Assembly (NCBI GenBank): GCA_012064385.1
Contig: QRDG01001342.1
Coordinates: 1-64,000, forward strand
DNA length: 64,000 nt
Source: Puccinellia tenuiflora
Taxonomy: Eukaryota > Streptophyta > Magnoliopsida > Poales > Poaceae
Reading direction: 5' to 3'
Made by a program: the position numbers and the translations under genes. Below, piece after piece: positions 1-11,367 of this stretch (position 1 is the first letter of the stretch; the number at the start of each line of letters is the position of its first letter). The notes beneath the pieces were generated by a model. That model had not been told where the DNA came from. It saw only the letters and a program-made list of their open reading frames with translations, and searched no databases.

Positions 1-480
1 CCAACAGATGGTGCATGGGTCTCGCCGACAGACAGTTTTACCAGGATGAGTCTGCCGGCCCGGGCGATGAGCCCCCTTTGCCACGCCGGGAACATCGTGA
101 CGACCTTGTCAAGCATTGGCTGCCATCCGCCTTTGTGAGGGGTCGCAGTGCCAGCTGGAGGCCCGATACTTCACGGGAAATTCCACAATTTCGTACGACG
201 GTTTTATCACGTAGTACCACTCACATTCAGAAGCATGTGAGAGGAGAAACAGTCAACCGGCCGGCCGGTAACTCTATCATGTACTAGTACCACTCGATCA
301 CGATCACATGCCGATGCAGGCTCAACATGGGCGCCAGAGCACGGCGATCACACTCTTTCCACTGCCACTGCAAGCTGCTGCTTCTTGCATTGGTTGACTG
401 TGTGCACCAGCTAGCCAGGCCTCTCCATTCGATTTCCCGATTCGAGCTCCCCTGTTTTGGTATCGATCGGTGCTTTATTG
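1..480. other. Unassigned flanking DNA
   Basis: No convincing gene, repeat boundary or transposon terminus was found here. The short open frames lack recognisable domains and look like chance frames in moderately GC-rich DNA. It may be old transposon or gene-flank sequence. Confidence 0.4.
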
Positions 481-559
481 GATGTTAAGTTTGTGGTTTC
501 AACTTTCAAGGGACCTGAAGAATGTGATTGTTGTCACAGGAATAGGATAGGAATGCAGG

Positions 560-790
560 ATAGGAAAACGTAGAGCGCCTCCACCCACACCCGCGCCTCC
601 CCCAGCGCCGCCCCCACCCCGCACCTCCCTGCCGCGACCTCCTCCACCATCGAGCTCGGCGGCGACCTCCTCCACCCCCAGCTCCTCCACGGCGACCTCC
701 TCCACCCGCCAGCTCCTCCACCCGCCAGCTCCTCCTCCACCCGCCAGCTCCTCCACAGCCTGCTCCTCCACGGCCAGCTCCTCCCCACGA
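560..790. repeat. Pyrimidine-rich CTCCTCCAC low-complexity tract
   Basis: The tract is built from degenerate units of CTCCTCCAC joined by CGCCAGCTC or CGGCGAC. Open frames of 70-90 codons appear on the minus strand only because the period is close to a multiple of three. Their glycine/tryptophan-rich translations are low-complexity artefacts, so it is annotated as a simple or minisatellite-like repeat. Confidence 0.7.
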
Positions 791-816
791 GGTACTCCTC
801 CTCTGATGTATTTTTT

Positions 817-880
817 TTAGTTAGTTAGTTAGGTTAGTTAGTTAGTTAGTTAGGTTAGTTAGGTTAGTTAGTTAGGAGGT
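817..880. repeat. GTTA/GGTTA microsatellite
   Basis: A run of GTTAGTTAG units is interrupted by TTAGGTTAG variants. It resembles telomere repeats superficially, but the plant telomere unit TTTAGGG is absent, so this is an ordinary interstitial microsatellite. Confidence 0.75.
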
Positions 881-961
881 AGAAGTGTAAGGAAATATGT
901 TGATTAAATTTTAGGTTTATTAAAACAGTGAACCCGTGCTCTGTGTGTGATGCATGCTCCA

Positions 962-1006
962 TAAGTCGTAAACTCGTAAAGTCATAAACTCGTAAAGTCG
1001 TATACC
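962..1006. repeat. GTAAACTC minisatellite, left part, with hAT target duplication
   Basis: Short imperfect units of the form CATAAACTCGTAAAGTCG lie immediately left of the hAT element. The same units resume right of the element at 3405-3475. The last eight bases, 999-1006 (CGTATACC), are repeated at 3397-3404 and form the target-site duplication. Confidence 0.75.
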
Positions 1007-1284
1007 CAACGAAAAAAATAGCGGGATATTTCGCCGATTAGCGCGACATAGCTTATTTTGAGGGCCACGTTACATTTGACGAAACTTACAGCTACAACGC
1101 TAATGACATTTTTAGCACGCTAAACCATGCTAAAACTATTTAGCGCATAGCATTATAGCGGCGCTAGGAAAAAACCCTAAAATCCTGCACAGCCCATCGG
1201 CCCAAAAGCCCCAACACGCACTCAGTCCTCTACTAGACTACTCCTCTCCTCACAAACCTAACAAAATCCCTCCACGCTCTTCAC

Positions 1285-1385
1285 AGGGGCGACGGTGGCG
1301 GCGGCGGCCGGTAGAGTTGCAGCGGCAGCGGCGGCGGCTGGTAGAGTTGCAGCGGCGGCGGCGGCGGCGGCTGGTAGAGTTCTTC
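1285..1385. repeat. GCGGCGGCTGGTAGAGTT tandem repeat
   Basis: Three or so imperfect units of GCGGCGGC(T)GGTAGAGTTGCA lie in the 5' part of the hAT element, in what would be its leader. Each unit contains CGG-triplet runs of variable length. The minus-strand alanine-rich frame across it (1258-1587) is an artefact of the triplet repeat. Confidence 0.7.
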
Positions 1386-1547
1386 GGTTTCTTCCTCCAC
1401 CTCGAGCTGCAGTGGCATCCTGATTCCTGAGTGCTTCTTCCATCAGCGGATCGACCTCTTCCTCTACGGCGAGTTGCAGCGGCGGCGGCTTCCGTGCTTC
1501 CTCAAGCTGGACCATCGGCGGAAGCTTCCTCCAGAAAGGATCCCACA

Positions 1548-3095
1548 ATGTCCTCCACGCCGGGTAAGAACTAAGAACTAAGAACAAGATACCCTCGATC
1601 TGTTCCTTGATTCATTCGGTAGCTACTAGTTACGTGCAAGTGTAGTTCGTGGATGGATCCTGTCGTAGAAAAGATAGTAGTTCAATGGTTCCTGTAGTAG
1701 TTCATTCTAGTAGTTCGTTGATTCCTAAGCTTGCAAAAATGTCAGTTTGATTCCTAAGCTAGCTCTGCGTGTAAAGTAGAGCAGCTGTTCATTGGTCTAC
1801 TTGTTTTGGGCAGTGACATCAACGAGTTCTTCTTGTTGCATAGCTAGCTTGTTTAGTTTTAGGCTACTGATGTTTGTAGCTACTGTTGTCTGATTGTAGG
1901 CGTTGGTGTGTCAAGCACAGCATCACGGTACAAGGAGTTGCTGTTGTTAAATCAAAAGACCAGGATGGAAATATTGCACTCGTACTGACCCCAACAAGAC
2001 TAATTCGTTGAGGTGCATGTTCTGTCTTAAGTGTACACCAATGGAATTACTCGGATCAAGTTCCACCTCGCACACATTCCAACTTCCGGTTTCAATCTAT
2101 GTGACAAAGTTCCTGCTGATGTAAGAAATGAAATCCTTCAGTATTTGCTAGAGAAGGGTGATAAAAAGGCAGCAAAGATTAATGAGCAGAAGAGGAAAAG
2201 AAGTGAAGTCAACCTGAACCACTCAGAAGGGGAAGATTCAAGCGAAAAAGATTCCACAGATAATTCTGTTGTTGTGCTGAAGTCATCAAGAGGTGCAAGA
2301 TCTAAATCCACCAGTGGTCCTATGGACAAATTCTGTGAAGTATCACCCGAGGAGGTTGTAGCTGCAAGGAAGGGGAAATTTGCTGAGAAGATCCAATCAA
2401 AGCTGACAACTGCAAACAGAGAAAAGAAAAGGAAACGTGCTTGTGAATACATCTGCCAGTTTTTCTATGAAGCATGCATTCCATTCAATGCTGTCACACT
2501 TCCAAGTTTTGACCTTATGCTTCAGTCAATTGGACAATACGGTGAAGACCTGCCAGGTCCTAGCGCTTATGAAATGGGTGGCCCATTCTTGCAGAAGAGT
2601 AAGAAGAAAGTGGAGGATTCCTTCAAGGCACACAGGCAATGCTGGGAGCTTACTGGATGTACAATAATGACAGACGCATGGACAGACCTCAGAGGTAGAG
2701 GGGTAATGAATCTGGTAGTTCATAGTGCTTATGGTGTTGTTTTTATTAATTCTGTGGACTGTTCAGCTGTGAAGAGACGCAAACCGGCTACTAAGTAAGA
2801 AACTTAGCGACCTAGTGTTTATCAAGTTCAACTCCAAACTCACCCCAAAAGAGAGAAATGAGAAACAAGGACCCACTCGAGGACACCACATATGCAGATG
2901 TTGTAGAAGATGAACAAAATGAATGGATCACAGGTGTTGTTGCCTGTTCCAGTTGTGCCAATTGAAGATGATGAAGCTGACGCAAGAGTTTATCATCCTA
3001 GGAGAGGTTGCTTCCTGTTTAGGTGATGATGATGGTGGGCAATCTGGTGCATCTTCTAGTGGTTCTGAAGATGATGCAGTCGATTCTGATTAAAG
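1548..3095 (+). pseudogene. hAT transposase gene (BED zinc finger, DUF659), internally deleted and frameshifted
   Basis: A plausible first exon starts at ATG 1548 and ends at a GT donor at 1564; an AG acceptor lies at 1898-1899. Around 1950-2060 the translation shows a BED-type zinc finger (aromatic W, then RCMFC, then ITRIKFHLAH), but the two halves are in different frames, consistent with one lost base near 2030. The following 255-codon frame (2031-2798) continues from the finger into a lysine-rich linker and a DUF659-like region with MTDAWTD. It stops after about one domain. The rest of the RNase H-fold core and the hATC dimerisation domain are absent. An acidic serine-rich tail ending in DSD and a stop near 3093 is still visible, so a large internal part was deleted. 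Known hAT transposases are usually 600-800 residues, so this copy cannot be functional. Confidence 0.8.
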
Positions 3096-3404
3096 TTGAA
3101 AACAGTTCTGTCTTTTCGAGTTTATTACTTTGATGTTCATGAGTTTAAGACTTTAAGCCTCATATTTGTATTCTGCCATGAATTTGGCCTTGACATTTGA
3201 CTATGGTTACCTGGTTAGGCATGTATTTGCTTCTGGACAAGCTTTTACTGCTGAAATTCTTGATATTTTGAGCTATTTCTCTCATTTTTTTTCATCACGC
3301 TATATTACCACGTAACTTCGCTATATCTCGCTATATCTTGTATAGCTTCTGGAGAAAGGCCACGCTATTTTGCATAGCACGCTATTTTTTTCCTTGCGTA
3401 TACC

Positions 3405-3738
3405 TCGGAACTAGTATCATAAACTCGTAAACTCGTATAGGTCGGAACTAGTATCGTAAACTCGTAAACTAAGTATCTTATAGGTCTGCTTGGTTTCTAT
3501 TTATATACTCCGTCTCTTATTTAGGAGCTGATATTTATGTTGTATATCTTTTATTATATATATATATGTTCTTTTTGTGGTTTTCAGATGTCGTAGGTTT
3601 ACGGGCTTCTTCTCCAGCTGAGGAGGGCCGCCTCGGTGCCCCTGTTCCGTCCCCGACCTTCTGCGGTGATCGACCACGCTTCTAGGGCATACATCTTTCG
3701 CCTCTCTTGCTCATAGGGTTTATTTTGGTCTAGATCAC
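3405..3738. other. Minisatellite remainder and unassigned spacer
   Basis: 3405-3475 holds the right part of the GTAAACTC minisatellite split by the hAT insertion. It is followed by an AT-rich stretch with an (AT)n run near 3555-3568. 3590-3738 is GC-richer and unassigned. TGTCGT at 3589 could be an alternative start of the LTR that ends in ACGACA at 4332. Confidence 0.5.
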
Positions 3739-4332
3739 TGATGGGGGATGATAACCCGTAGGCCCATGAAGAGGAAGCGTGAACCCCCAGCTATGAGGCC
3801 CGGCCAGGCCAGCGAACCATCACATGGGCCGGGTTATGTTGTTGGGCCAGCAGACTTGGCGGTAAACCCGGCTCATGAAGGAAAGTTCTAGAAGGCAAAG
3901 GCGGTTCAGGACTTGGAGGACAACGAAGACTAGAAGATCTAGAGTAGGACTCCGAGTCTGGGTAGAACCCGGCTTTATCTTGTACTGCGCCAGGAGACCC
4001 GTCATCTATATAACCCGGTCCCTGAGCTCTAGTTTAGGGAGAACCTTTACAAATCCAAGCTTAGGCGAGAGAACCGTAGAGATAAACACCCGCTACTAAG
4101 CGAACCTTGTAACCTAGATCGAGATCCGGCTCTGTTGTCATAGCCGGGTATCGATATCGAGATCAATAACAAGATAGCAGGAAAGTAGGTCTTATCTCCA
4201 ATGGAGAGGCCGAACCTGGGTAAACTCTTTGTCCCTGCAGTGCTAAACAATCTCCTAGATGCCAGAGTCGCCTTGCCCATCAACTCAAGCTACCCCAAAG
4301 TAGCATCTGCCGTGTTTATCTACCCCACGACA
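3739..4332 (+). repeat. 5' LTR of the Tat element
   Basis: The right boundary is firm: CGACA at 4328-4332 is followed directly by a primer-binding-type sequence. The left boundary is less certain. TGATGGGGGATG at 3739 gives a 594-bp LTR, while TGTCGT at 3589 would pair perfectly with ACGACA and give 744 bp. A TATA box lies at 4006-4014. Confidence 0.6.
4006..4014 (+). promoter_or_regulatory. LTR TATA box
   Basis: CTATATAAC lies about 325 bp before the LTR end, in a GC-richer context, which suits the U3/R promoter of this LTR. Confidence 0.55.
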
Positions 4333-4352
4333 GTTGGTGCCGTCTGTGGGAA
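4333..4352 (+). other. Primer-binding-site region
   Basis: GTTGGTGCCGTCTGTGGGAA directly follows the LTR end. TGGYGCCGTCTGTGGG-type sequences commonly follow 5' LTRs of plant Tat/Athila-type gypsy elements. The priming tRNA was not determined. Confidence 0.65.
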
Positions 4353-4628
4353 AGCGTCCAAAGGTGTCACCATCATGGGAGAAGCAAGGCAAGGGGTCGA
4401 GAACTTTGGTTTCGGCGAGATCACCATCACTCGCAAGGAGAGCCCATCGTTGATGATTTTGGCTGGGGGCCGAATCAGATCTACTTGAATCAGGTGATGT
4501 TATTCCAATTGGCAAGTTCAATGTTTTTGTTGGTATGATTGCAACTCGATCTGCTAGTGATGGAGACTATGAATCTGTGTCAGTAGCCGGAACAATTGTT
4601 CAATCAGATGGAGAAAGAATGAGTTGGT

Positions 4629-7170
4629 ATGGCTGAAGTTGAGCCGGCCCTGGACGTGCACATGGAACAATCAGGAGGCCCGGCTCAAATCCCGGGTGAT
4701 GTGATGGACCGTGCTGATTCAGAATCGATCTTGCCCCTGTTTGAAGGCCGGTTCGGATACGAGGCAAAGAAGAAGAGGATGAAGAGGAGCAAGAATGTAG
4801 TCCAAGCCCGGTAGGAGGGTGGCGGTTTACACAGCCCCATCAACCAACGTGGGAGCATCACCGTCAACTATCGTACCACCTGCATTACCTACTTACTCCG
4901 GGTCAACAACAGCAACAAGTGCCACCAGTGCTGGAGCTGGCGAATCAAAGAGACGATGGAGAGCCGGCTTCGGTTTCAGATGAAAGTGAAGACACGGCAT
5001 GTTACAGGAACAGCTTCAGTTTCCTCCATAACCGGGCTCAAGGAGAAGATAGAAGCAACACAAGCTGGTGCCTCGCCTTGTTTCAACAATGGCCTGGTCC
5101 TAGATCCATCAGCACTCACAAGGATGGTTACCCCAGAAAACGCAGCAGTTAGAGCAATGGAGTTAGATACAGCACGCCGGGCTTTGGAGCAGATGCGCAG
5201 AGATGCAATGACAGAAAGGCAGGAGATGGAGGCTAGGCGAAAGCAAATCGAGGATGAGAAAAATCGTCTCAATGAGATGACCAGGACACACCAAAGGAGG
5301 CACCAGTTCCAGGCTGGCCCATGGAGAGAACGTCCATAAACCCAGCAGTATTGTTTAGACCCCAGAAAATCAGCCAATTGGTGTAACTCAAGTGGCCCCA
5401 GTTGCCAGAACAAATGTAGAACCGGAAAGAGGAACATGAGGATGCTGGTGTTGCAGTCGCAAGCATCGCCGGGTTTTGCTCGCTGGGAGAGCCAGGGGAA
5501 ATCCGGGTCTGCCGCCCAGAACACCAAGATTCCACACGCCGGCGGGTCACTATTCCAACCAAGCGGATAACGTGTACGGCTGCGACGTAGCACTTGATCG
5601 TATTCCATTAGGAGACTCGCCAGCCGAGATTGAAGCCCGGCGTGCCATCGACATGTTGTGTACAGCAGTTGTTCAGCAAGTTCAATATTCAAAGGAGAAA
5701 AGTGTGCTTCATTCCACAACTTATCGTAGTAAGAGTCGCCACGGAGATAACCCAACATTGGCCAGCCTGCCGTGGCACAGCAGCAAAACCTGCCCCATCA
5801 GAACCAGAAACAGAACAATCAGCAGCACCAACCCGCCCCTGCACTTTCTGTGGCACAGCAGATTGTCAATAGATCGCGAGCTGGAAGAAGTGCAGCCAAC
5901 GCAAACCCGGCAGTACCTGCAGCAGGAGTACCACAAGGAGGACCGGGTCCCGCACCAGCAGCATCTGCAAGCTCGCCAGGGTAAACAATAATTTTTAGCA
6001 AGTTCTTCTAACTTAGCCGGGACAAAGTGTCTTTCAGATACCATTAGAGCGGAGCCTTTCCCTGAGAGTTCAAGGAGCCTAGCAAGATATCCAATTATAA
6101 GCCAAGCATGGACCCGGCAAGCTGGTTGAGCAGTTATGAGATGGCAATGTGTATACGCAATGCCACAGAGAATGTTTGTGCAAAGTACATGTACTTGATG
6201 ATGAGTGATGGTGCAGCAAAAGTTGTGGTTCAAGAATTTGCCAGAGAAGTCCATCAATTCTTGGGATGAGTTGAAGGCAAGTTTTTATCAAGCACTTCCA
6301 AGGCACTTGCAAGCGTCTGTTCTCCATTGAGGACTTGGATCGTTGTGTGCAGAAGAAGGGCGAGTCAGCGCGTCATTGGATGGGCCGGGTCACGGAGATC
6401 CTGCACTCTCATCTGGTATTGAGCCTAAGGACGCAATTTCGTCAATGGAGAAAACTTGCAAATACGCTCCCCTGGTCCAGAAGCTGGGTCGCATGAAGGA
6501 AGGGCACCAAGTCAAGCTGGTCACCATGACGAATTATGGATGCTTGCAATAGGCACGCAGCCACGGACAAGACACGGGATGATAATGAGGTAGAGAAAAG
6601 GAAAGGCACTGTGAACAATGGATGAAGGAACAATAATGCCCGGGAAACAACAACAACAACAATAACCAGAATCAGCATAAGCGTGGTCACCATGAGGGAA
6701 ACTCTGAGCTAGTAGCAAACACAAATGCCGGGTTTCAGAGGCAAAGGATGGAAGGAATTATCAGGAAAACAGAGGTTATCAGGACAGCAGAGGTTATCAG
6801 GGAACAGTGGGAATCACAGTGGTGGCAATAGTTATCAAGGATCACGTCCAATGAGCACTGAAGAGGCCTTCAGGATGCCATGTCCTCGCCATAGCAAGAA
6901 CGGAAGACCCGCCAATCATCATTGGCACAGTGTGTAGACTCGAACAGGTGAAAAAATAATGAAGTTCAAAGAGCTTTGCAAGGAGCAAACAGAGGGGGAG
7001 GACCCGGCCCGAGTGGTGCAAATGCGATACCAACTGGTAACGTCGGGCCTGGCCAAAATACAGGTAACCAGGGTGGATTCTCAAACCAGCCAAGGCAATT
7101 TGGTCAATATCACATATACACCAGTGGCACGACCAAGAGAGAGAGAAGATAGTCAAAAGAGCAGTTAACT
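4629..7170 (+). pseudogene. gag of the Tat element (multiple frameshifts)
   Basis: The gag region is scattered over several frames. The best preserved piece, about 6100-6550, reads in shifting frames as a retrotransposon gag capsid domain (WLSSYEMAM, then SWDELKASFYQALP, then ESARHWMGRV). Upstream, 4956-5339 gives a lysine/glutamate-rich segment likely to be a coiled coil. 5640-5990 is glutamine/proline-rich, and 6590-6850 contains CAA and asparagine/glycine repeats of the kind that follow plant gag domains. There are stops and indels throughout, so no functional protein is expected. The start at 4629 is only the first plausible ATG of a degraded frame. Confidence 0.65.
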
Positions 7171-7229
7171 CAGTGGTTGTTGGAGTTCCGAGGTATTTGA
7201 GGGTGGTCAGAGCATACGATCACGTGGAG

Positions 7230-7895
7230 TAGAGCAGATCACCCGGATGTGGTGGAACACCCGGGTCTGCTTGCTTTGGTTGTGGCTCCCCAAGTTCATG
7301 GCTTTGAGTTAAAGAAGGTTCTGATGGATGGTGGTAGTAGTATCAATATCTTGTACTGGGAGACATTCATACGTATGGGTTTGAAGGAGTCACAGCTGCA
7401 GAAAACATCAACAATTTTCACGGTATAGTTCCTGGGAAGTCAGCCACGCCAGAGGGAAAAATTTCGCTAGAGGTTGCTTTTGGCGAGTCTATCCATAACT
7501 TCAGATCAGAGTGGCTCACTTTTGAGGTGGTGAAATTTCCAAGTCCTTATCACGCGTTGTTGGGAAGGCCGGCTTACGCGAAGTTCATGGCAAGGCCGTG
7601 TTATGTGTATTTGCAGTTGAAGATACCGGGTCCCAAGGGGATCATTACAGTGCATGGTAATAGGGAAATTGCAGCAGAGTGCGATGAGGGAGACGCGGAT
7701 CTGGCGGAGCAAACTTGTGCTAGAGAGGAGTTGAAAGCCTATAGGTCTAATCTTGACCCGCAGGACAACAAGGCACTCAAGAAGCCAACAACAGAAGATG
7801 ACAAGGCAAAGTTCAAAGCAGCAAAAGATACAAAGATGGTGGATTTCATGTCTAGGGATTCCCAAGTAGTTCGCCATAGGGACCAACTTAACTGA
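7230..7895 (+). pseudogene. Aspartic protease region of the Tat element
   Basis: Near 7315-7360 the translation VLMDGGSSINILY matches the active-site surroundings of Tat-lineage proteases, with D-G-G where D-[TSN]-G is usual. The domain continues through VKFPSPYHALLGRPAY at about 7527-7575, a conserved stretch before RT. A frameshift separates the two parts, and a stop at about 7893 precedes the RT. Non-functional. Confidence 0.75.
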
Positions 7896-7909
7896 CAAAT
7901 AGGAAAGCG

Positions 7910-9075
7910 CGCTCATCGAGTTCATCCGTGAGAATCGGGATGTTTTTGCATGGACACCTAGTGACATGCCAGGCATTCCGACGGAACTCGCTGAGCACCG
8001 CTTACATGTTGACCCTAAGGCAAGGCCGGTAAAACAAGGTTTGCGAAAAATGAATGCAGAGAAAGGAAAGCTATAGGAGAGGAGATAGCCCGGTTATTGG
8101 AAGACGACTTTATCATGGAAGTTTTTCACCCAGAGTGGTGGCTAACCCGGTTTTGGTTCTAAAGAAGAATAATGAGTGGAGGATGTGCATTGATTTTACA
8201 AGTTTGAATAGGCATTGTCCTAAGGACCCATTTGCACTGCCGCACATCGATCAAATCGTTGACGCAGTTGTGGGCAGCGAGCTCTTGTGTTTTCTGGATG
8301 CATATTCAGGGTATCATCAGATTAAACTTAACAGGCAGGATTGGGAAAAGACTTCGTTCATCACCCCCTTTGGTGCTTTTGTTACAAGACCATGACTTTT
8401 GGGTTGAAGAACGCAGGAGCAACTTATCAGATGTGTATTCAAAACTGTTTTCATGATCAGATTGGGCGCAATGTGCATGCTTATGTGGATGATGTGGTGA
8501 TCAAGTCAGAAAAAGCCGGGTCATTTATTGCTGACCTTACAGAGATGTTCAAGAACTTGAGGGAGTACAAGATGAAGCTCAATCCTATGAAGTGTGTGTT
8601 TGGAGTTCTAGCGGGAAAATTGCTTGGTTTCATGTGTTAGAACATGGAATTGAGGCAAACCCGGAAAAAATTAGAGCCATCCAAAGTTTAAAAAAACCAG
8701 AGGATTTGGGAGATGTTCAGAAGTTGACAGGCTGTGTGGCTGCGCTAAGCCGGTTTGTATCCCGGCTCGGCGAGAAAGCAATCCCTTTGTACAAGTTACT
8801 GAAGAAAACAGACAAGTTCGTGTGGAATCAAGAAGCAGACGAGGCATTTGAAGCTCTGAAGAAACAGTTATCAGAAGCGCCAGTTCTGGCGGCCCCGGGT
8901 CCCAAGGAACCCATGTTGTTATACGTCGCTGCCGGGCCTCAAGCTGTGAGTGCTGTGGTGGTGGTCGAGCGTAAAGAGGAAGGTAAAGAAACCCGGTTCA
9001 GAGGCCGGTCTATTATGTCAGTGAGGTATTATCAGAGGCAAAGCAGCGTTATCCACATTGGCAGAAGTTAGTGTT
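7910..9075 (+). pseudogene. Reverse transcriptase-RNase H of the Tat element
   Basis: RT begins around FIRENRDVFAWTPSDMPGI (7917 onward). It includes WRMCIDFTSLNRHCPKD, then LDAYSGYHQI, then FGLKNAGATYQ and the catalytic YVDD at 8481-8492. A frameshift near 8390 separates AFVTRP from TMTFGLKNAG, and a stop near 8638 separates the RT thumb from the connection/RNase H part at 8641-9071 (ALKKQLSEAPVLAAPGP). The order fits a gypsy pol, but the gene is broken in at least three places. Confidence 0.85.
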
Positions 9076-9209
9076 TGGTGTTTTCATGGCAAGTAGAAAG
9101 TTGAAGCCGTATTTTCAAGAGCATCCATCACAGTGGTCAGTTCAATACCCTTAGCAGATATTATCAGAAATTCAGAACTATAGGAAGAATTGCCAAGTGG
9201 GCAATAGAG

Positions 9210-9815
9210 ATGGGGGATTATCACATTGATTATGTGCCTCACACAGCTATCAAGTCTCAAGCGTTGGCTGATTTTCTTAATGATTGGACACAGTTGAGTG
9301 CACCACCTCTTACCCCGAGTCTCAAACCTTGGGTTATGCACTTTGACGGGTCTAAGCAAGCAGAAGGTTCAGGAGCTGGAGTTGTGTTAACTTCTCCCAA
9401 AGGTGATAAGTTGAGCTATGTTTTGCAAATTCACTTTGATTGTTCTAACAATGTGGCAGAGTATGAGGCCTTGTTGCATGGTTTGCGTATGGCAAAGGAG
9501 ATGAACGTCAAGCGTATCAATTGCTATGGGGATTCCGATCTTGTGGCACAGCAAGTTTCTGGAACTTGGGATAGAAAAGATGCAACAATGGCGGCTTACA
9601 GAAGAGAGGTGGACAGGGTAGCCGGGTTCTTCTCAGGCTATCAGGTGGATCACATTGATCGCAGGAAAAACGATGCTGCAGATGCTTTATCAAGACTCGG
9701 CTCGCGCAGAGAGCCGGTTCCACCTAATGTTTTCTTGGACGAGCTATGGACACCTTCAGTCAAGCCTCAGGATGTGGAAGAGCTGGCGGGTCAGGGAGAC
9801 CCGGATTCACGAGCT
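9210..9815 (+). pseudogene. Second (archaeal-type) RNase H domain of the Tat element
   Basis: An open stretch reads WVMHFDGSKQAEGSGAGVVL, then NNVAEYEALLHGL, then GDSDLVAQQ and RRKNDAADALSRL. These contain the D, E, D and D residues expected of an aRNH active site. The domain is distinct from the RNase H just after RT and identifies the Tat lineage. The frame runs on into a few integrase-linker residues and is then interrupted at a deletion junction near 9815. Confidence 0.85.
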
Positions 9816-10500
9816 GCGCACAATACCTTTGACTTGGCCTTTTGCAGTTTGGGGGCTTGATATGGTGGGTCCTTTTAGCATGTCTCCTTGCAAGAAAACC
9901 CACCTCTTGGTTGCCATTGATAAGTTTACAAAGTGGGTTGAAGTTATGCCTGTTACAAATTGTGAAGCAGCTACAGCAGTCAAGTTTTTGAAGAAGATCA
10001 TACACAGGTTTGGGTATCCCCATAGCATCATCACAGATAATGGTACTAACATGTCCCTTGGAGAGATGGCAAAGTTTTGTGGAAACAATGGTATACGTTT
10101 GGATGTTGCTTCAGTGGCTCATCCTCAGGCCAATGGACAAGTTGAACGAGCAAATCAGGAGCTACTTCGAGGTTTAAAGCCACGTCTCCGGGTCCCGTGC
10201 ATCAGAGCCGCCGGAGCATGGGTTGAGGAGTTGCCATCAGTGGTTTGGGGAATCAATACAACACCAAACAGATCCACCAAGATGACCCCTTTCTTTATGG
10301 TGTATGGGGTAGAGGCAGTTTTGCCAGTGATATTATACATGACTCGCCCCGCGTGGCGGCCTACGTTGAAACAGAAAACGAGCAGACCCGGCAGGATTCT
10401 TTGGACTTGCTAGGGAGAACAGAGAACAAGCCTTGGAGAGATCAGCAGTATATCAGCAAGATTTGAGGCGGTATCACAGTCGCCGGTTAAAACTCGCACT
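9815..10500 (+). pseudogene. Integrase core of the Tat element, zinc finger deleted
   Basis: The core starts at TWPFAVWGLDMVGPF (about 9833) and contains D in GLDMVGPF, D in ITDNGTNM and E in QVERANQELL, the DDE triad. The HHCC zinc-binding domain that should separate it from the second RNase H is missing, so an internal deletion fused the two regions. After GINTTPNRSTKMTPFF the frame shifts again. Remnants of the C-terminal tail (WEGPF at about 10569) lie before the truncation at 10753. Confidence 0.8.
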
Positions 10501-11367
10501 TTCCAGGAGGGTGACTAAGTGTTGCGATGGACGCAATCCAAGGAGGGGATGCACAAGTTATCTCCTCCCTGGGAAGGGCCCTTCATCATCAGCAAGAAAT
10601 TGAACAATGGTTCATATTATCTGATGGATGCTAGAGAAAATCAGAGTCTGTCAATGACACAGCGCACTCCACCTTTTCATTAGAAGAGCGTGAGCGGCCA
10701 TGGAATATTGCCCAGTTGCGCCCATATTATACTTAGCATGAGAAAGAGATATGTGTAATGTACCTGCACTTAGAAATATGGCAAGTACCTGTGTATAGTG
10801 CAAATCCCTGGATCGTTTCATTTGCACACACAGTTTACGATGAATATCACAACATTGTATCTTTATTACACGAATAATCCAGACTTGGTAAAATAAATGG
10901 TTCGATACAACTTTGCATAGCTCAAGGCTAGCGGAAAATAATAAAGCAGCGGAATACACATCAAAGAGCCTCCATCTTCATGATGCGCCACAGGCGAAAA
11001 ACATGATGTTGCAGACTCGAAACCCAAACGTATCCTTACTCCTCGTCAGAAAATTCTACAACAATTAATAATTTGCAACAGAGTGGGTCAGATACCATTA
11101 AAAATGGATCTGGCAAGTGACACTATGTGGACACTTAGTGGAATAACTCTATAACCTGTATGCATATTTGGCTGGTGGAGTTTCAAGGCTATTTTGCATA
11201 AAGCCAATTTTGCCTAACACTTTAGTAAAATCTTTTCCTTAAAATTGAGACATGTATGGTATGACAACCACAATCTCATCTACCCATGTTTACCCATCAA
11301 GTTTTACTTAAAGAAATTGGAATGTTGGGAGCCTCCGTTGCCATCCTTGATCAGCTGCTTGAATTGT

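Larger units (their letters stand above)
1007..3396 (+). mobile_element. hAT superfamily DNA transposon with 8-bp TSD
   Basis: The left end reads CAACGAAAAAAATAGCG. The reverse complement of the right end reads CAAGGAAAAAAATAGCG, a 17-bp terminal inverted repeat with one mismatch that starts with the CA typical of hAT elements. An 8-bp direct repeat, CGTATACC, flanks it at 999-1006 and 3397-3404, which is the hAT hallmark. Both subterminal regions are dense in TAGCG/CGCTA motifs, the usual kind of transposase binding clusters. The element is 2390 bp and contains a disrupted BED/DUF659 transposase gene, so it is defective but has intact ends and could be mobilised in trans. Confidence 0.9.
3739..10753 (+). 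mobile_element. Decayed Ty3/gypsy retrotransposon, Tat lineage, lacking 3' LTR
   Basis: Visible in order are a 5' LTR with TATA box, a primer-binding-type sequence, gag, aspartic protease, reverse transcriptase with YVDD, RNase H, a second archaeal-type RNase H with DGSK and DAADAL, and an integrase core. The second RNase H after the RT/RH block is diagnostic of the Tat group (Retand/Ogre-like). Many frameshifts and stops break the polyprotein, and the integrase zinc-binding region is missing. The element ends abruptly after the last pol codons at 10753, exactly where the next element's LTR begins, so no 3' LTR remains. Confidence 0.85.

Noticed and set aside
817..880. Interstitial telomere repeat
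   Set aside because: Units are GTTA/GGTTA, not TTTAGGG.
3500..3530. Stowaway terminus at TACTCCGTCTCTTATTTAGG
   Set aside because: The match to the Stowaway consensus is weak and no inverted partner was found nearby.
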